Program-made: the position numbers and the translations under genes
Notes under the pieces: generated by a model
The model's database searches: none
What the model was told of the DNA's origin: nothing
Seen by the model: the letters and a program-made list of their open reading frames with translations, nothing else
Assembly: GCA_001465015.1 (NCBI GenBank)
Contig: LNEO01000332.1
Span: forward strand, 1 to 64,000
Source: Deltaproteobacteria bacterium Ga0077539
GTDB lineage: Bacteria > Myxococcota_A > Polyangia > Polyangiales > Ga0077539
Length of the DNA stretch: 64,000 bases
Reading direction: 5' to 3'
Shown here: piece after piece, positions 46,934-55,909 of the stretch
Numbering within the stretch: the first letter of the stretch is position 1
Layout of the letters: each line of letters begins with the position of its first letter

Positions 46934-48117
46934 TGCGCGTCGCGATGGCGCTCGGCGGAACGGACTTCGGTCGTTCGGGGCTCGGGCGGTGGACGCGCGC
47001 GATGCTTCCGCACCTGCGTCGCTCGCTCGAGTCGCGCGGCGGCTCGCTGGTTGTGCTCGGCACCCGACGAGAGACGGACGCCTACCGCGTCGAGCTAACC
47101 GGGGTCGCGCAGCGCTGCGCTCCCGCGATCTTCGATCGACCTGCGCTCAGCGCAGCGTACGCGCTCGGGCTCGCGTCGGTCGAGGCTCGGCGTGCTGGCG
47201 CGAGCGCGCTGATCTTTCCTGCGGCCAATCGTCGCTGCGCGTGGTTGACCGCGCTCCCTTCGGTCGCGGTCGTTCACGACTTGAAGACCGCCGATGATCC
47301 CGAGCGCCATGGACGGCTTCGTCGGTGGTTCGTGCGCGAGGTCATCGGGCGAGCGCTTACCCGCGCGCGGTCGATCGCCGCGGTCAGCGCGACGACCGCT
47401 CACGAGGTTCGCGCGCTCCTCGGTGAGCGGGCGCCGGAGTTGACTGTGGTACGCAACGGCGTCGATGTGAGCCGCTTCTTTCCCGGGGAGAACGACGATC
47501 CTCGCATCCAGCGCGCTCGTCGCGAGCTCGACCTCTCGGGGCCCTACCTCCTTTACCCCTCGCGCTTCGAGGCTCCAGCGAAGAATCACCAGCGATTGAT
47601 CGCGGCGTTTGCGCGGTCCAACGCGCGGGCGTCGCACAGGCTCGTGCTCGTGGGACCGGACTGGGGCGCCGAAGCGGCGGCGCGCTCGCTCGCCGCGCGA
47701 CTCGGCGTTCTCGATCGCGTCTGCTTCGGCGGCGCGGTCAGCGACGACACGCTGAGCGGGCTCTACGCCGGCGCGTCGCTCGTCACTGTTGTCGGAACCG
47801 CTGAGGGCTTCGGCCTGCCCGTGCTCGAAGCGCTCGCGTCGGGCGTCCCAGTGCTCGGCGCGCGCGCGGGCGCGCTACCCGAAGTGATCGGAGCCCACGG
47901 CGTGCTCGTGGATCCCTACTCGATCAGCGCGATGTGCGGGGCGATCGACGCGTGCGTCGCGGACTCTTCTCTCGCGGATCGCGCTCGGGTCGATGGCCCT
48001 GTGTACGCCTCGCAGCACTCGTGGCCGCGCGCTGCAGAGGCGCTCGTCGAGTTGTGTATCTCGGCGACGCGCGCAGGCCACGCGCTGCCATCACAGCATC
48101 AGGAGGCGCTCTCGTGA
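46933..48117 (+). CDS. Glycosyltransferase family 4
   Basis: VAVVHDLKTADDPERHGRLRRWF; LLYPSRFEAPAKNHQRLIAAFA; GTAEGFGLPVLEALASGVPVLG. Confidence 0.9.
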   Translation: MRVAMALGGTDFGRSGLGRWTRAMLPHLRRSLESRGGSLVVLGTRRETDAYRVELTGVAQRCAPAIFDRPALSAAYALGLASVEARRAGASALIFPAANRRCAWLTALPSVAVVHDLKTADDPERHGRLRRWFVREVIGRALTRARSIAAVSATTAHEVRALLGERAPELTVVRNGVDVSRFFPGENDDPRIQRARRELDLSGPYLLYPSRFEAPAKNHQRLIAAFARSNARASHRLVLVGPDWGAEAAARSLAARLGVLDRVCFGGAVSDDTLSGLYAGASLVTVVGTAEGFGLPVLEALASGVPVLGARAGALPEVIGAHGVLVDPYSISAMCGAIDACVADSSLADRARVDGPVYASQHSWPRAAEALVELCISATRAGHALPSQHQEALS

Positions 48118-49139
48118 CCGTTCAGAGGCTCGACTCCGAAGCGAGGGTCACCGTGTGGGATGTCGTGACGCGGCGCGCTCCGCTCGTCGGCGCGCGGCAC
48201 TGCCCGAACATACGCCAGGGACTCTTCGCTCCAAACGACCCGCGCGAGGCGCTGGGACTCGCGTACGAGGATCCCGCGCGGGTCGAGGGTGAGTACTTTT
48301 CTCGAAGGTCGCTGGCGAGCGACGTCGCGTTGGCAGTGCGCACGATGGTGGCTCGTTCGATCGCGCCCCGACGCGCGCTGCTGACTCGAGCTCGGGTGCG
48401 GGTGCTCGACACCGTCGTCGACAACATGACGATTCGCTCGGCGTTGGAGCGCATCGTCGAGCGCCCCCCGGCGGATCGCGCGAGGGTCGTGCACTTTGTT
48501 CATCCACACGCGCTCAACCTCGCGACGTCGGACCCGGTGTTGCGCAAATTGCTCGCCGACGCGGAGGTCGTGTTGCCCGACGGCGTGGGCCTGCGAGTGG
48601 CTTCGGGACTGCTCGGAACGCCGCTCGTTCACAACGTAAACGGGACGGATCTGCTGCCGCTCTTGTGCGAAGAGCTCGCTCGCACCGGCGTACGGTTGTC
48701 GCTCATCGGCGGCGCGCCGGGCGTCGCCGAGGCGTGTCGTCGAAAGCTGAGCGAGCGCTTTGCTGGGCTGGTCTGGGGCGAGGTCGCGCACGGGTTTCTG
48801 ACAGACCCCGAGCGAGAACAGCTCATTTCGCGCGTCCGACAGCGCAGAGGCGTCGTGCTCGTTGGAATGGGAACACCGATTCAAGAGCGCTGGACCTGGC
48901 AGCACCTCGCGCCCATCGCGGGGATCACGGCGGTCACCGTGGGTGGTTTGTTCGACTTCTACTCTGGCAATGTGCCCCGCGCGCCGCTGGCGCTTCGCGA
49001 GGTAGGGCTCGAATGGCTGTGGCGACTTCGCTGTGAGCCGCGCCGACTCGCCGCCCGCTATCTCCTGGGAAATCCGCTGTTTCTTGGCCGAGTGCTCGCG
49101 CAGCGCGCGGGGGCTGTGCTATCTGCTCGAGCAGGTTGA
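48114..49139 (+). CDS. WecG/TagA/CpsF family glycosyltransferase with N-terminal extension
   Basis: VRVLDTVVDNMTIRSALERI; VHFVHPHALNLATSDPVLRKLLADAEVVLPDGVGL; NGTDLLPLLCE; VGMGTPIQERW; VGGLFDFYSG. Confidence 0.9.
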   Translation: MTVQRLDSEARVTVWDVVTRRAPLVGARHCPNIRQGLFAPNDPREALGLAYEDPARVEGEYFSRRSLASDVALAVRTMVARSIAPRRALLTRARVRVLDTVVDNMTIRSALERIVERPPADRARVVHFVHPHALNLATSDPVLRKLLADAEVVLPDGVGLRVASGLLGTPLVHNVNGTDLLPLLCEELARTGVRLSLIGGAPGVAEACRRKLSERFAGLVWGEVAHGFLTDPEREQLISRVRQRRGVVLVGMGTPIQERWTWQHLAPIAGITAVTVGGLFDFYSGNVPRAPLALREVGLEWLWRLRCEPRRLAARYLLGNPLFLGRVLAQRAGAVLSARAG

Positions 49140-49726
49140 TGGCCCGACGCGCGAGTGTGAAGCGCACGACGAGCGAGACGTCCATCGAGGTCACGATCGA
49201 CCTCGACGGACCCGCGCGCTCCGACGTGAAGACGCCGATTCCCTTTCTGTCGCACATGGTGGACCAGCTCGGTCGTCACGGGGGCTTCGACCTCGTCGTG
49301 CGCGCGACGGGCGACGTCGAGATCGACGGTCACCACACGACCGAGGACCTCGCGATCGTGCTCGGCCGCGCGGTCGCCGACGCGCTCGGAGACAAGCGCG
49401 GGATCCGGCGCTACGGCGAGGCGACGCTGCCGATGGACGAGGCGCTCTGTCAGGTCGCGCTGGATTTGTCCGGGCGGACGTTCTTCGTCGATCGACTGGC
49501 GCTGCCGAAGGCGAAGGTGGGCGAGTTCGACACCGAGCTCGCGTCGGTGTTCTTCGAGGGCTTCGCGCGCGGGGCGCAGTGCAACCTGCACGTGCGAAAG
49601 CTCGAGGGAGAGATCCTTCACCACGTCATTGAAGGCGCGTTCAAGGCGCTGGCCAAGGCGCTTCGCGAGGCGGTTCGAGTCGAGGGGACAGAGGTTCCGA
49701 GCACCAAGGGGACGCTCACCGAATGA
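49139..49726 (+). CDS. hisB: Imidazoleglycerol-phosphate dehydratase
   Basis: PFLSHMVDQLGRHGGFDL; DGHHTTEDLAIVLG; EILHHVIEGAFKALAKALREA. Confidence 0.95.
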   Translation: MARRASVKRTTSETSIEVTIDLDGPARSDVKTPIPFLSHMVDQLGRHGGFDLVVRATGDVEIDGHHTTEDLAIVLGRAVADALGDKRGIRRYGEATLPMDEALCQVALDLSGRTFFVDRLALPKAKVGEFDTELASVFFEGFARGAQCNLHVRKLEGEILHHVIEGAFKALAKALREAVRVEGTEVPSTKGTLTE

Positions 49727-50364
49727 TCGCGCTCGTCGACGCAGGGTGCGGAAATCTCCGGTCCGTTCAGCGCGCACTCGAATACGTGGGCGCCAAAGAC
49801 GTGACCATCACGAGCGACGCCGACGCCATCGCGCGCGCGAGTCGGGTGGTGTTTCCGGGGCAGGGGGCCTTTGGCGATTGCGTGCGGGCGCTGGACGCAA
49901 ACGGCTCGGCGCTGCGCGAGGCGGTCGTGTCGGTGCTCGCGAAGGGCGCGCCTTTCTTGGGGATCTGCATCGGGATGCAGGTGCTCTTCGACGAGAGCGC
50001 AGAGGCCCTCGGCGCGCGAGGGCTGGGTCACTTTGCGGGCCGCGTCGAGCGCATTGCAGACGGGCTGCTCGAGGCCAACGGCGCCCGCGTCAAGGTCCCC
50101 CACATGGGGTGGAACGTCGCGCGACCCACCAAGAGCGCCCCGTCGCTCGGCGACGAAGGCTCAGCGGGCGCGTGGTTCTACTTCGTGCACTCGTATCACT
50201 GCGTGCCGTCGGATCAGTCCGTCGTCGCCGCGCGCACGACGCACGGCGTGGACTTCGTGTCCGCGGTCTCGAAGGACAACGTGCTGGCCGTGCAGTTTCA
50301 CCCTGAGAAATCGCAGCGCGCGGGGCTCGACCTGCTCGCGCGATGGCTGAAGGATCGCGCGTGA
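49723..50364 (+). CDS. hisH: Imidazole glycerol phosphate synthase subunit HisH
   Basis: IALVDAGCGNLRSVQRALEYVGA; FLGICIGMQVLFDESAEA; FVHSYHCVP; VQFHPEKSQRAGLDLL. Confidence 0.95.
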   Translation: MIALVDAGCGNLRSVQRALEYVGAKDVTITSDADAIARASRVVFPGQGAFGDCVRALDANGSALREAVVSVLAKGAPFLGICIGMQVLFDESAEALGARGLGHFAGRVERIADGLLEANGARVKVPHMGWNVARPTKSAPSLGDEGSAGAWFYFVHSYHCVPSDQSVVAARTTHGVDFVSAVSKDNVLAVQFHPEKSQRAGLDLLARWLKDRA

Positions 50365-51080
50365 AGCTCTATCCTGCGATGGACTTGTTGGGCGGCCGCG
50401 TCGTGCGGCTGCACCAGGGCGACTACGACAAGGTGACGGTGTACGCCGAGGATCCGCTCGCGCTCGTCGAGCGCTACGTGCGCGCGGGCGCCGAGCGAGT
50501 GCACGTCGTCGACCTCGACGGGGCGCGGGACGGAGCCGCGACGCAAGCGCCGCTCGTCGAGAGGATCCTGCGCGAGACAGGGGCGCGCGTGCAGGTCGGA
50601 GGCGGGATTCGCTCGATGGCGCAGGCGCGGGCGTACATCGACGCGGGCGCCGATCGCGTGGTGCTCGGGACCGCGGCGGTGCGGGACAAGGCGTTTCTTC
50701 GCGAGGCGTGCGCGAGCATGGCCGTGGTCGTCGCGGTCGACGCGCGAGACGGCATGGTGACCACGCACGGGTGGACAGAGAAGACTGAAATTTCAGCGGT
50801 GGATCTCGCGCGAGAGGCTGCGGCGCTCGGCGCGGCCGCGGTGCTCTACACCGATGTGGCCCGCGACGGGACGGGCGTCGGCCCCAACGTCGCGGCGACC
50901 GCTGCGTTGGCGCGCAGCGTGGCGCCGCTCGAGGTCATCGCGAGCGGAGGCGTGGGATCGCTCGCGCACCTCGAGGCGCTCGCGCGAGAGGGCGTCATCG
51001 GCGCGTGCGTCGCCGGTCGATCGCTGCTCGAGGGGGCCTTTCGCTGCGAGGAGGCGTTCGAGCTGCTGTCGCGGGCGTGA
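50361..51080 (+). CDS. hisA: Phosphoribosylformimino-5-aminoimidazole carboxamide ribotide isomerase
   Basis: KLYPAMDLLGGRVVRLHQGDYDKVTVY; VQVGGGIRS; YTDVARDGTGVGPN; VIASGGVGS. Confidence 0.95.
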   Translation: MKLYPAMDLLGGRVVRLHQGDYDKVTVYAEDPLALVERYVRAGAERVHVVDLDGARDGAATQAPLVERILRETGARVQVGGGIRSMAQARAYIDAGADRVVLGTAAVRDKAFLREACASMAVVVAVDARDGMVTTHGWTEKTEISAVDLAREAAALGAAAVLYTDVARDGTGVGPNVAATAALARSVAPLEVIASGGVGSLAHLEALAREGVIGACVAGRSLLEGAFRCEEAFELLSRA

Positions 51081-51147
51081 GCGGTGCTGGCGCGAAGGGC
51101 GGGTTGAAAACGTGGGTGCGACGCGCGACGGGTAGCGAGCAAACTGC

Positions 51148-51579
51148 TCAGCGGCTCATCGGGCACACGCAGCGCGGCGTGGCGTCGACGGTCTCGGCGA
51201 TGCAGAGAAGACCGCGGGCGCACGTTCCGTCGTTGCCGCAGGTGCATCGCACCGTTCGGTCGGGGGCGAGCTCGCATCGATCGCCGTTGGCGCAGACGCC
51301 GGGGCTCGAGCACAACGCGAAGAGCCGACCGTTGGGGGGAGCGAAGCGCACGTACGCGTCGAGGCAGTCATCGCCTCCTCGGGGGACGAGGCACGCGGGC
51401 GCTGGAACTCCCCTCGTCGCCTCGCACACCATCGCGGCGTCGGGGCTCGCATCGGCGCCCTGCGCGGCGTCCGAGGGCCGCCCGTTGAGCGCAGGATAGG
51501 TCGATGAGCCGCACCCGGCGCTGAAGATGCAGCCGAACAACAGCAGCGAGAAGCCGATCGATCGATGGTGGGCGGTCAT
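51148..51579 (-). CDS. Cys-rich lipoprotein
   Basis: Lipobox-like LLLFGCIFSAGC; multiple Cys in C-terminal half. Confidence 0.65.
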   Translation of the reverse strand: MTAHHRSIGFSLLLFGCIFSAGCGSSTYPALNGRPSDAAQGADASPDAAMVCEATRGVPAPACLVPRGGDDCLDAYVRFAPPNGRLFALCSSPGVCANGDRCELAPDRTVRCTCGNDGTCARGLLCIAETVDATPRCVCPMSR

Positions 51580-51623
51580 CGATGAATGCTAGCGCAGCCG
51601 CCGCCCTACACCGACACGATCGA

Positions 51624-52799
51624 TCACGGCACCGCAACCGCCGATCGCGTGTCGTCTCGCTCTCGCAGCCCCACGAAGGCGATGGCCGCCGCGAGCAGCG
51701 CGCACGCCGCGGCCACGTCGAAGACGAGCGCCAGTCCTCCGCGACGGATGAGCGGCGAGGCCACGGCCAGCGCGATCGCCGCGGCGACGCCGAACGAGAC
51801 GGTCGTGAAGAGCCCCTGCGCGCTCGCTCGTACGCCAGGAGGCGACTCGCGCTCGACGATCTCGATCGAGGCCAGGTAGTACGCGCCAAACGTAAACGCG
51901 TGCAAAAGCTGCAGCGACACGATCGCGACCGGGCTCGTCGCCCGCGCGAGACACACCCACCGCGCCGCGCTCGCGGCGAAGGCCAGCGCGAGCGCGCGGT
52001 TTCCTCCGAGCCACCGAAGCAACGGGCCGCCCGAGAGCATGAAGAGCACCTCGGCGACGCCGCCCACGGCGATGGCGAGCCCTGCGATCGTGCCGTTGGT
52101 GTGGGATTTTGCCCACGGACCATAGAGCATGTCGTACGTCGCGAGGCCGAGCGCGTGAAGCGACGAGCAGAGCAGCAACAGCACGTACCGGCGCTGAGAG
52201 AGCAGCGTTCGGAGGTCCGCGAGGTAGCTCCCGCGCTTGGGCGTCTCGACGGTGGGGAGGCGCTGCACCGAGAGCGCGCCGAGGATGGTCGTCGCGAGGG
52301 TGAGCGCGAGCACGGCTCGACCTGCGTTGCGCTCGAGCAGCGCGCCCGCTCCGAAAGCGCCCGCGCAATAGCCGACCGTTCCCCAGAGGCGGAGCTTTCC
52401 GTACGTGGTGTTCGCGCGAGCGGACGCGTCGATGGCGAGCACGTCGCAGAGCGAGACGCTCGGTCCGCGCAGGATCACGAAGAGGGCGTACGCAAAGAGC
52501 CACGAGAGCCCCGGCGAGCTGAAGAGCATCCAGAGAAAGAACAGCGCCGTCGGAACGCTCGAAACGAGCAGCGCGTCGCGCGCGTTGCTCTTGGTGTCGA
52601 CCCACGCCGTCCACACCGGCGTCGAGACGACTCGAACCAGCCGCGTCGCCGCGAAGAAGATCGGCAGCGAGGCCGCAGAGAGCCCCGCTTGCCGCAAGAA
52701 ATCCCCGACGAACGGCCCGTAGAGCCCAAACGACCCGAACAAGGTCAGGTACAGGACCGAGACCCAAAGAGCGTCGCGCGCGGGAGTGCGTTCTGCCAA
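51624..52799 (-). CDS. Major facilitator superfamily transporter (nucleoside/HcaT-like)
   Basis: TTG start inferred; 'SVLYLTLFGSFGLYGPFVGDFLRQAGLSAASLPIFFAATRLVRVVSTPVWTAWVD' and about 12 hydrophobic segments. Confidence 0.8.
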   Translation of the reverse strand: MAERTPARDALWVSVLYLTLFGSFGLYGPFVGDFLRQAGLSAASLPIFFAATRLVRVVSTPVWTAWVDTKSNARDALLVSSVPTALFFLWMLFSSPGLSWLFAYALFVILRGPSVSLCDVLAIDASARANTTYGKLRLWGTVGYCAGAFGAGALLERNAGRAVLALTLATTILGALSVQRLPTVETPKRGSYLADLRTLLSQRRYVLLLLCSSLHALGLATYDMLYGPWAKSHTNGTIAGLAIAVGGVAEVLFMLSGGPLLRWLGGNRALALAFAASAARWVCLARATSPVAIVSLQLLHAFTFGAYYLASIEIVERESPPGVRASAQGLFTTVSFGVAAAIALAVASPLIRRGGLALVFDVAAACALLAAAIAFVGLRERDDTRSAVAVP

Positions 52800-52838
52800 C
52801 GAAGCCTCGCGGCGTGTAGCACAATCGCCGTCGCACCG

Positions 52839-53825
52839 ATGCTCCTCGCAAATCGTCCCCGAAGGCTCAGGCGTCACCCGTGGATTCGCGACCTCGTTCG
52901 TGAGCGCTCGCTCTCGGCTAGCGATCTGCTCTGGCCGGTCTTCGTCATCGAGGGCGAGGGCAAGCGAGAGCCGGTCCCGAGCATGCCCGGCGTCGAGCGG
53001 CTCACCGTGGACCTCGCCGTCGAAGCGGCGGTCGAAGCCGCTGCGCTCGGCGTGCGGGCGATGGCGCTGTTTCCGGTGACGGATCCGTCGCGCAAAGACC
53101 CCACGGGCACGCTCGCGCTCGACCCCGACAACCTCGCGTGTCGCGCGGCGCGCGCCATCAAGGCCAGGGAGCCGTCGATCGGGCTCATCGCGGACGTGGC
53201 GCTCGACCCGTACACCAGCCACGGGCACGACGGCGTGCTGATCGACGGTGACGTTCACAACGACGAGACGGTCGAGATCCTCCGCGAGATGTCGGTCGTG
53301 CTCGCGCGCGCGGGCTTCGACGTCGTGGCCCCGTCGGACATGATGGACGGGAGGATCGGCGCGGTCCGCGACGCGCTCGAGCGAGCGGGCCTGATCGACA
53401 CGATGATCTTGTCGTACGCGGCCAAGTACGCGAGCGCGTTCTATGGGCCGTTTCGCGAGGCGGTCGGCTCTGCGAGCGCGCTCGGGTCTGCGGACAAGCG
53501 GACCTATCAGATGGACCCCGCCAACGGCGACGAGGCGCTTCGCGAAGTCGCGCTCGACCTCGAGCAGGGCGCGGACATGGTGATGGTGAAGCCGGGAATG
53601 CCCTACCTGGACATCGTGCGCAGGGTGAAAGAGCGCTTCGGTGTTCCGACGGTGGCCTACCAGGTCAGCGGCGAGTACGCGATGCTCCGCGCGGCCAGCG
53701 AGCGCGGCTGGCTCTCGTGGGAGAAGTGCATGCTCGAGAGCCTGCTCGCGTTCAAGCGCGCCGGGGCCGACGCCGTGCTCACGTACGCGGCCGTCGAGGT
53801 CGCGCGGTGGCTACGAAAGGGATGA
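52839..53825 (+). CDS. hemB: Delta-aminolevulinic acid dehydratase (porphobilinogen synthase)
   Basis: RPRRLRRHPWIRDLVRE; DVALDPYTSHGHDG; VAPSDMMDGRIGAVR; SYAAKYASAFYGPFREA; MVKPGMPYLDIV; YQVSGEYAML. Confidence 0.97.
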   Translation: MLLANRPRRLRRHPWIRDLVRERSLSASDLLWPVFVIEGEGKREPVPSMPGVERLTVDLAVEAAVEAAALGVRAMALFPVTDPSRKDPTGTLALDPDNLACRAARAIKAREPSIGLIADVALDPYTSHGHDGVLIDGDVHNDETVEILREMSVVLARAGFDVVAPSDMMDGRIGAVRDALERAGLIDTMILSYAAKYASAFYGPFREAVGSASALGSADKRTYQMDPANGDEALREVALDLEQGADMVMVKPGMPYLDIVRRVKERFGVPTVAYQVSGEYAMLRAASERGWLSWEKCMLESLLAFKRAGADAVLTYAAVEVARWLRKG

Positions 53826-53858
53826 GCGATGCGCGCGGCCGAACCGGCGCACACCCAT

Positions 53859-54095
53859 TCAATTCTTGCTCATCGACGAGTGGCAGCCGCACGCCGTTGC
53901 GCAGCCACCGCCGCCAGCCGAGGTCGTCGCTCGCGGCGCGCCGGTGTTGAGCATCGGCGCGCTGAGCACTCTCCGTACCGGAGCGCCCGTCACCGGGTGC
54001 TTCTCGATCACCGGATCGCTCATCTTCTGGGTCACTTCGAAGCGCTCGCCAGGAGCGCCGTCTTCGCGGATCGTCTCGTATACGTAGGTGGGCAT
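53859..54095 (-). CDS. FmdB-like protein lacking the canonical zinc-ribbon cysteines
   Basis: MPTYVYETIREDGAPGERFEVTQKMSDPVIEKHPVTGAPVRRVLSAP; Cys-containing C-terminal tail CATACGC. Confidence 0.65.
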   Translation of the reverse strand: MPTYVYETIREDGAPGERFEVTQKMSDPVIEKHPVTGAPVRRVLSAPMLNTGAPRATTSAGGGGCATACGCHSSMSKN

Positions 54096-54162
54096 GACAA
54101 GGGGCGACGATAGCACTCGACGCGGCTCCGAGCGCACGGCCTGGAGCGCAGCCTTCGACGCA

Positions 54163-55050
54163 ATGCCGGACCGCCTCGCGCGGGCGTGCCCCGGCTTCGT
54201 CCCGAGCGAAGCCTCATTTCGTACGGCGAAATGCATTGTGACCTTTGGTCACTTATTTGGGAGCCCCGCGGTCGCCAAGGCGCTCGGGCCCCGCGAAGGC
54301 CCGTGGCGGTGGTACTTCGAGCGCGAGCTAGCGCTGTTTCGAACGTTCGCTCGCTCGCCCGCGCCGGTGCGCGTCGCTGCGCTGCTCGCCGAGAGCGAGG
54401 TCGATGGCGTTCTCGTGTTCGAAAGGCTCGACGGCCGACCCTTGTGCGAGACGCGCATGGCGCGGGCGCCCTTGGGTGACGGGCTGCTCGAGGCGCTGCT
54501 TCAGTCGCTCGATCAATGGGCGACCATCGCGGTGAGCGACCCGCGTTGGCCGAGCGTCGCGCCCACGGACGCCGAGCGCCGCGCGTTGCGCGCGCAGCTG
54601 CTCGAGGATCCGAGCGCGCCCCTCGGATGGATCCAAGAGGGGCTCTCCGAGAGCGCCAGAAAGAAGCTGCTCTCGCAGCGCGTGGTCGACGACGCGCGCT
54701 TCGCGCTCGCGTCGCACCCTCGCACGAGGTCCAGCCACGGAGATCTCTTGTTGCGCAACGTCCTCGGGCTCGCCGACGCGCGCGTCGCTTGGATCGACCT
54801 CGAGTGCGCCGGACCGCACGCCGAGGGATGGGACCTCGGGCTGCTCTGGGTCAACGCGCACGACGAGGATCGTCCTGCGATCGACGCTCGCGCTCGCGCG
54901 CTCGGGGACGGCGGCTATCGAGCGTGGGCAGCGTGCGCGCTCTTCGCGTGCGCTCGCGAGAAGCTCTACCGAGCGCGCTCGAGGCAGGACGATCACCGCG
55001 GGCTCAGGCTCGAGAGCGACATCGACTTTCTTCGTAGAATCACTGTATGA
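54163..55050 (+). CDS. Aminoglycoside phosphotransferase/choline kinase-like protein
   Basis: SSHGDLLLRNVLGLADARVAWIDLECAGPHAEGWDLGLLW (APH catalytic loop). Alternative start at 54094. Confidence 0.65.
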   Translation: MPDRLARACPGFVPSEASFRTAKCIVTFGHLFGSPAVAKALGPREGPWRWYFERELALFRTFARSPAPVRVAALLAESEVDGVLVFERLDGRPLCETRMARAPLGDGLLEALLQSLDQWATIAVSDPRWPSVAPTDAERRALRAQLLEDPSAPLGWIQEGLSESARKKLLSQRVVDDARFALASHPRTRSSHGDLLLRNVLGLADARVAWIDLECAGPHAEGWDLGLLWVNAHDEDRPAIDARARALGDGGYRAWAACALFACAREKLYRARSRQDDHRGLRLESDIDFLRRITV

Positions 55051-55057
55051 CCTGCGG

Positions 55058-55657
55058 TCACATACCCATCGGAGCGGTCCACACGTAGCCGTTGCTGCGA
55101 TGCGCCGTTCGGTAGAGGGCGACCGCGCCGCAGACGGGGCTTGTCGCGATGTAGCCCATGGGGCCTTCGATGATGGTGCCCTCGCAGCGAGGGTCTGCCG
55201 TGTAGAAGCGCTCGCCCGTCGTGGAGTGCAGCGAGCGATGGACGGCCGTTCGACAGCCGCCGACGTCGTCGCAGACCGTGTTGCAGTTGTCGTCGGCGAG
55301 GTTGCAGGACTCCGTCGGGCGATCGCCGCACGAGCCGCAGTTGGCGGGGTCTCTCGCGAGGTCGACCTCGCACCCGTTCGCCGCGTTGCCGTCGCAGTCG
55401 CCGCGGTCGGTCATGCAGGTCGAGACGCCTGTGTCCGCGGCGCTGTCGGTGGGCGGAGCGACGACGTCGAGCATCGGACCGATCGCGTCGACGGACGCGG
55501 CGTCCATCGTCGTCGAGTCTCCTGCGCTGTCGCGGCTTACGTCGGTGCGCCCCGCGTCGCGCGGACCGTCGCTGTCGACGACGGCGCACGCAGAGAGCGC
55601 GGCTCCGAGCGACAGCAGGCTCCACAACGACCGCGGCCGACGCTCGAGGATCACCAT
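55058..55657 (-). CDS. Cys-rich lipoprotein
   Basis: LLSLGAALSAC lipobox; 'NGCEVDLARDPANCGSCG'; 'HRSLHSTTGERFYTADP'. Confidence 0.7.
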   Translation of the reverse strand: MVILERRPRSLWSLLSLGAALSACAVVDSDGPRDAGRTDVSRDSAGDSTTMDAASVDAIGPMLDVVAPPTDSAADTGVSTCMTDRGDCDGNAANGCEVDLARDPANCGSCGDRPTESCNLADDNCNTVCDDVGGCRTAVHRSLHSTTGERFYTADPRCEGTIIEGPMGYIATSPVCGAVALYRTAHRSNGYVWTAPMGM

Positions 55658-55909
55658 GGGTAGCTATTGCGTACGGGATCCCGCGGCCGCGACAGTCGAC
55701 GGAGCATTCCTTCTCGGCAGGCGACGGGTCGACGGGCTTGCAACGGCACCCATCTGCGCCTTGCGTCGGAGAAGTCCGCCTCGAGCGCGCTGTCGAACTC
55801 GTCCTACGGGCCGAGTCGCCTTCGAAGTGTTCGATCGGGGACCCGTTTGGAATCGTCGGTTTTTGTGCCTTACCGCCGGCGGCAATTCGACGACAATGCC
55901 GCCCAACAT

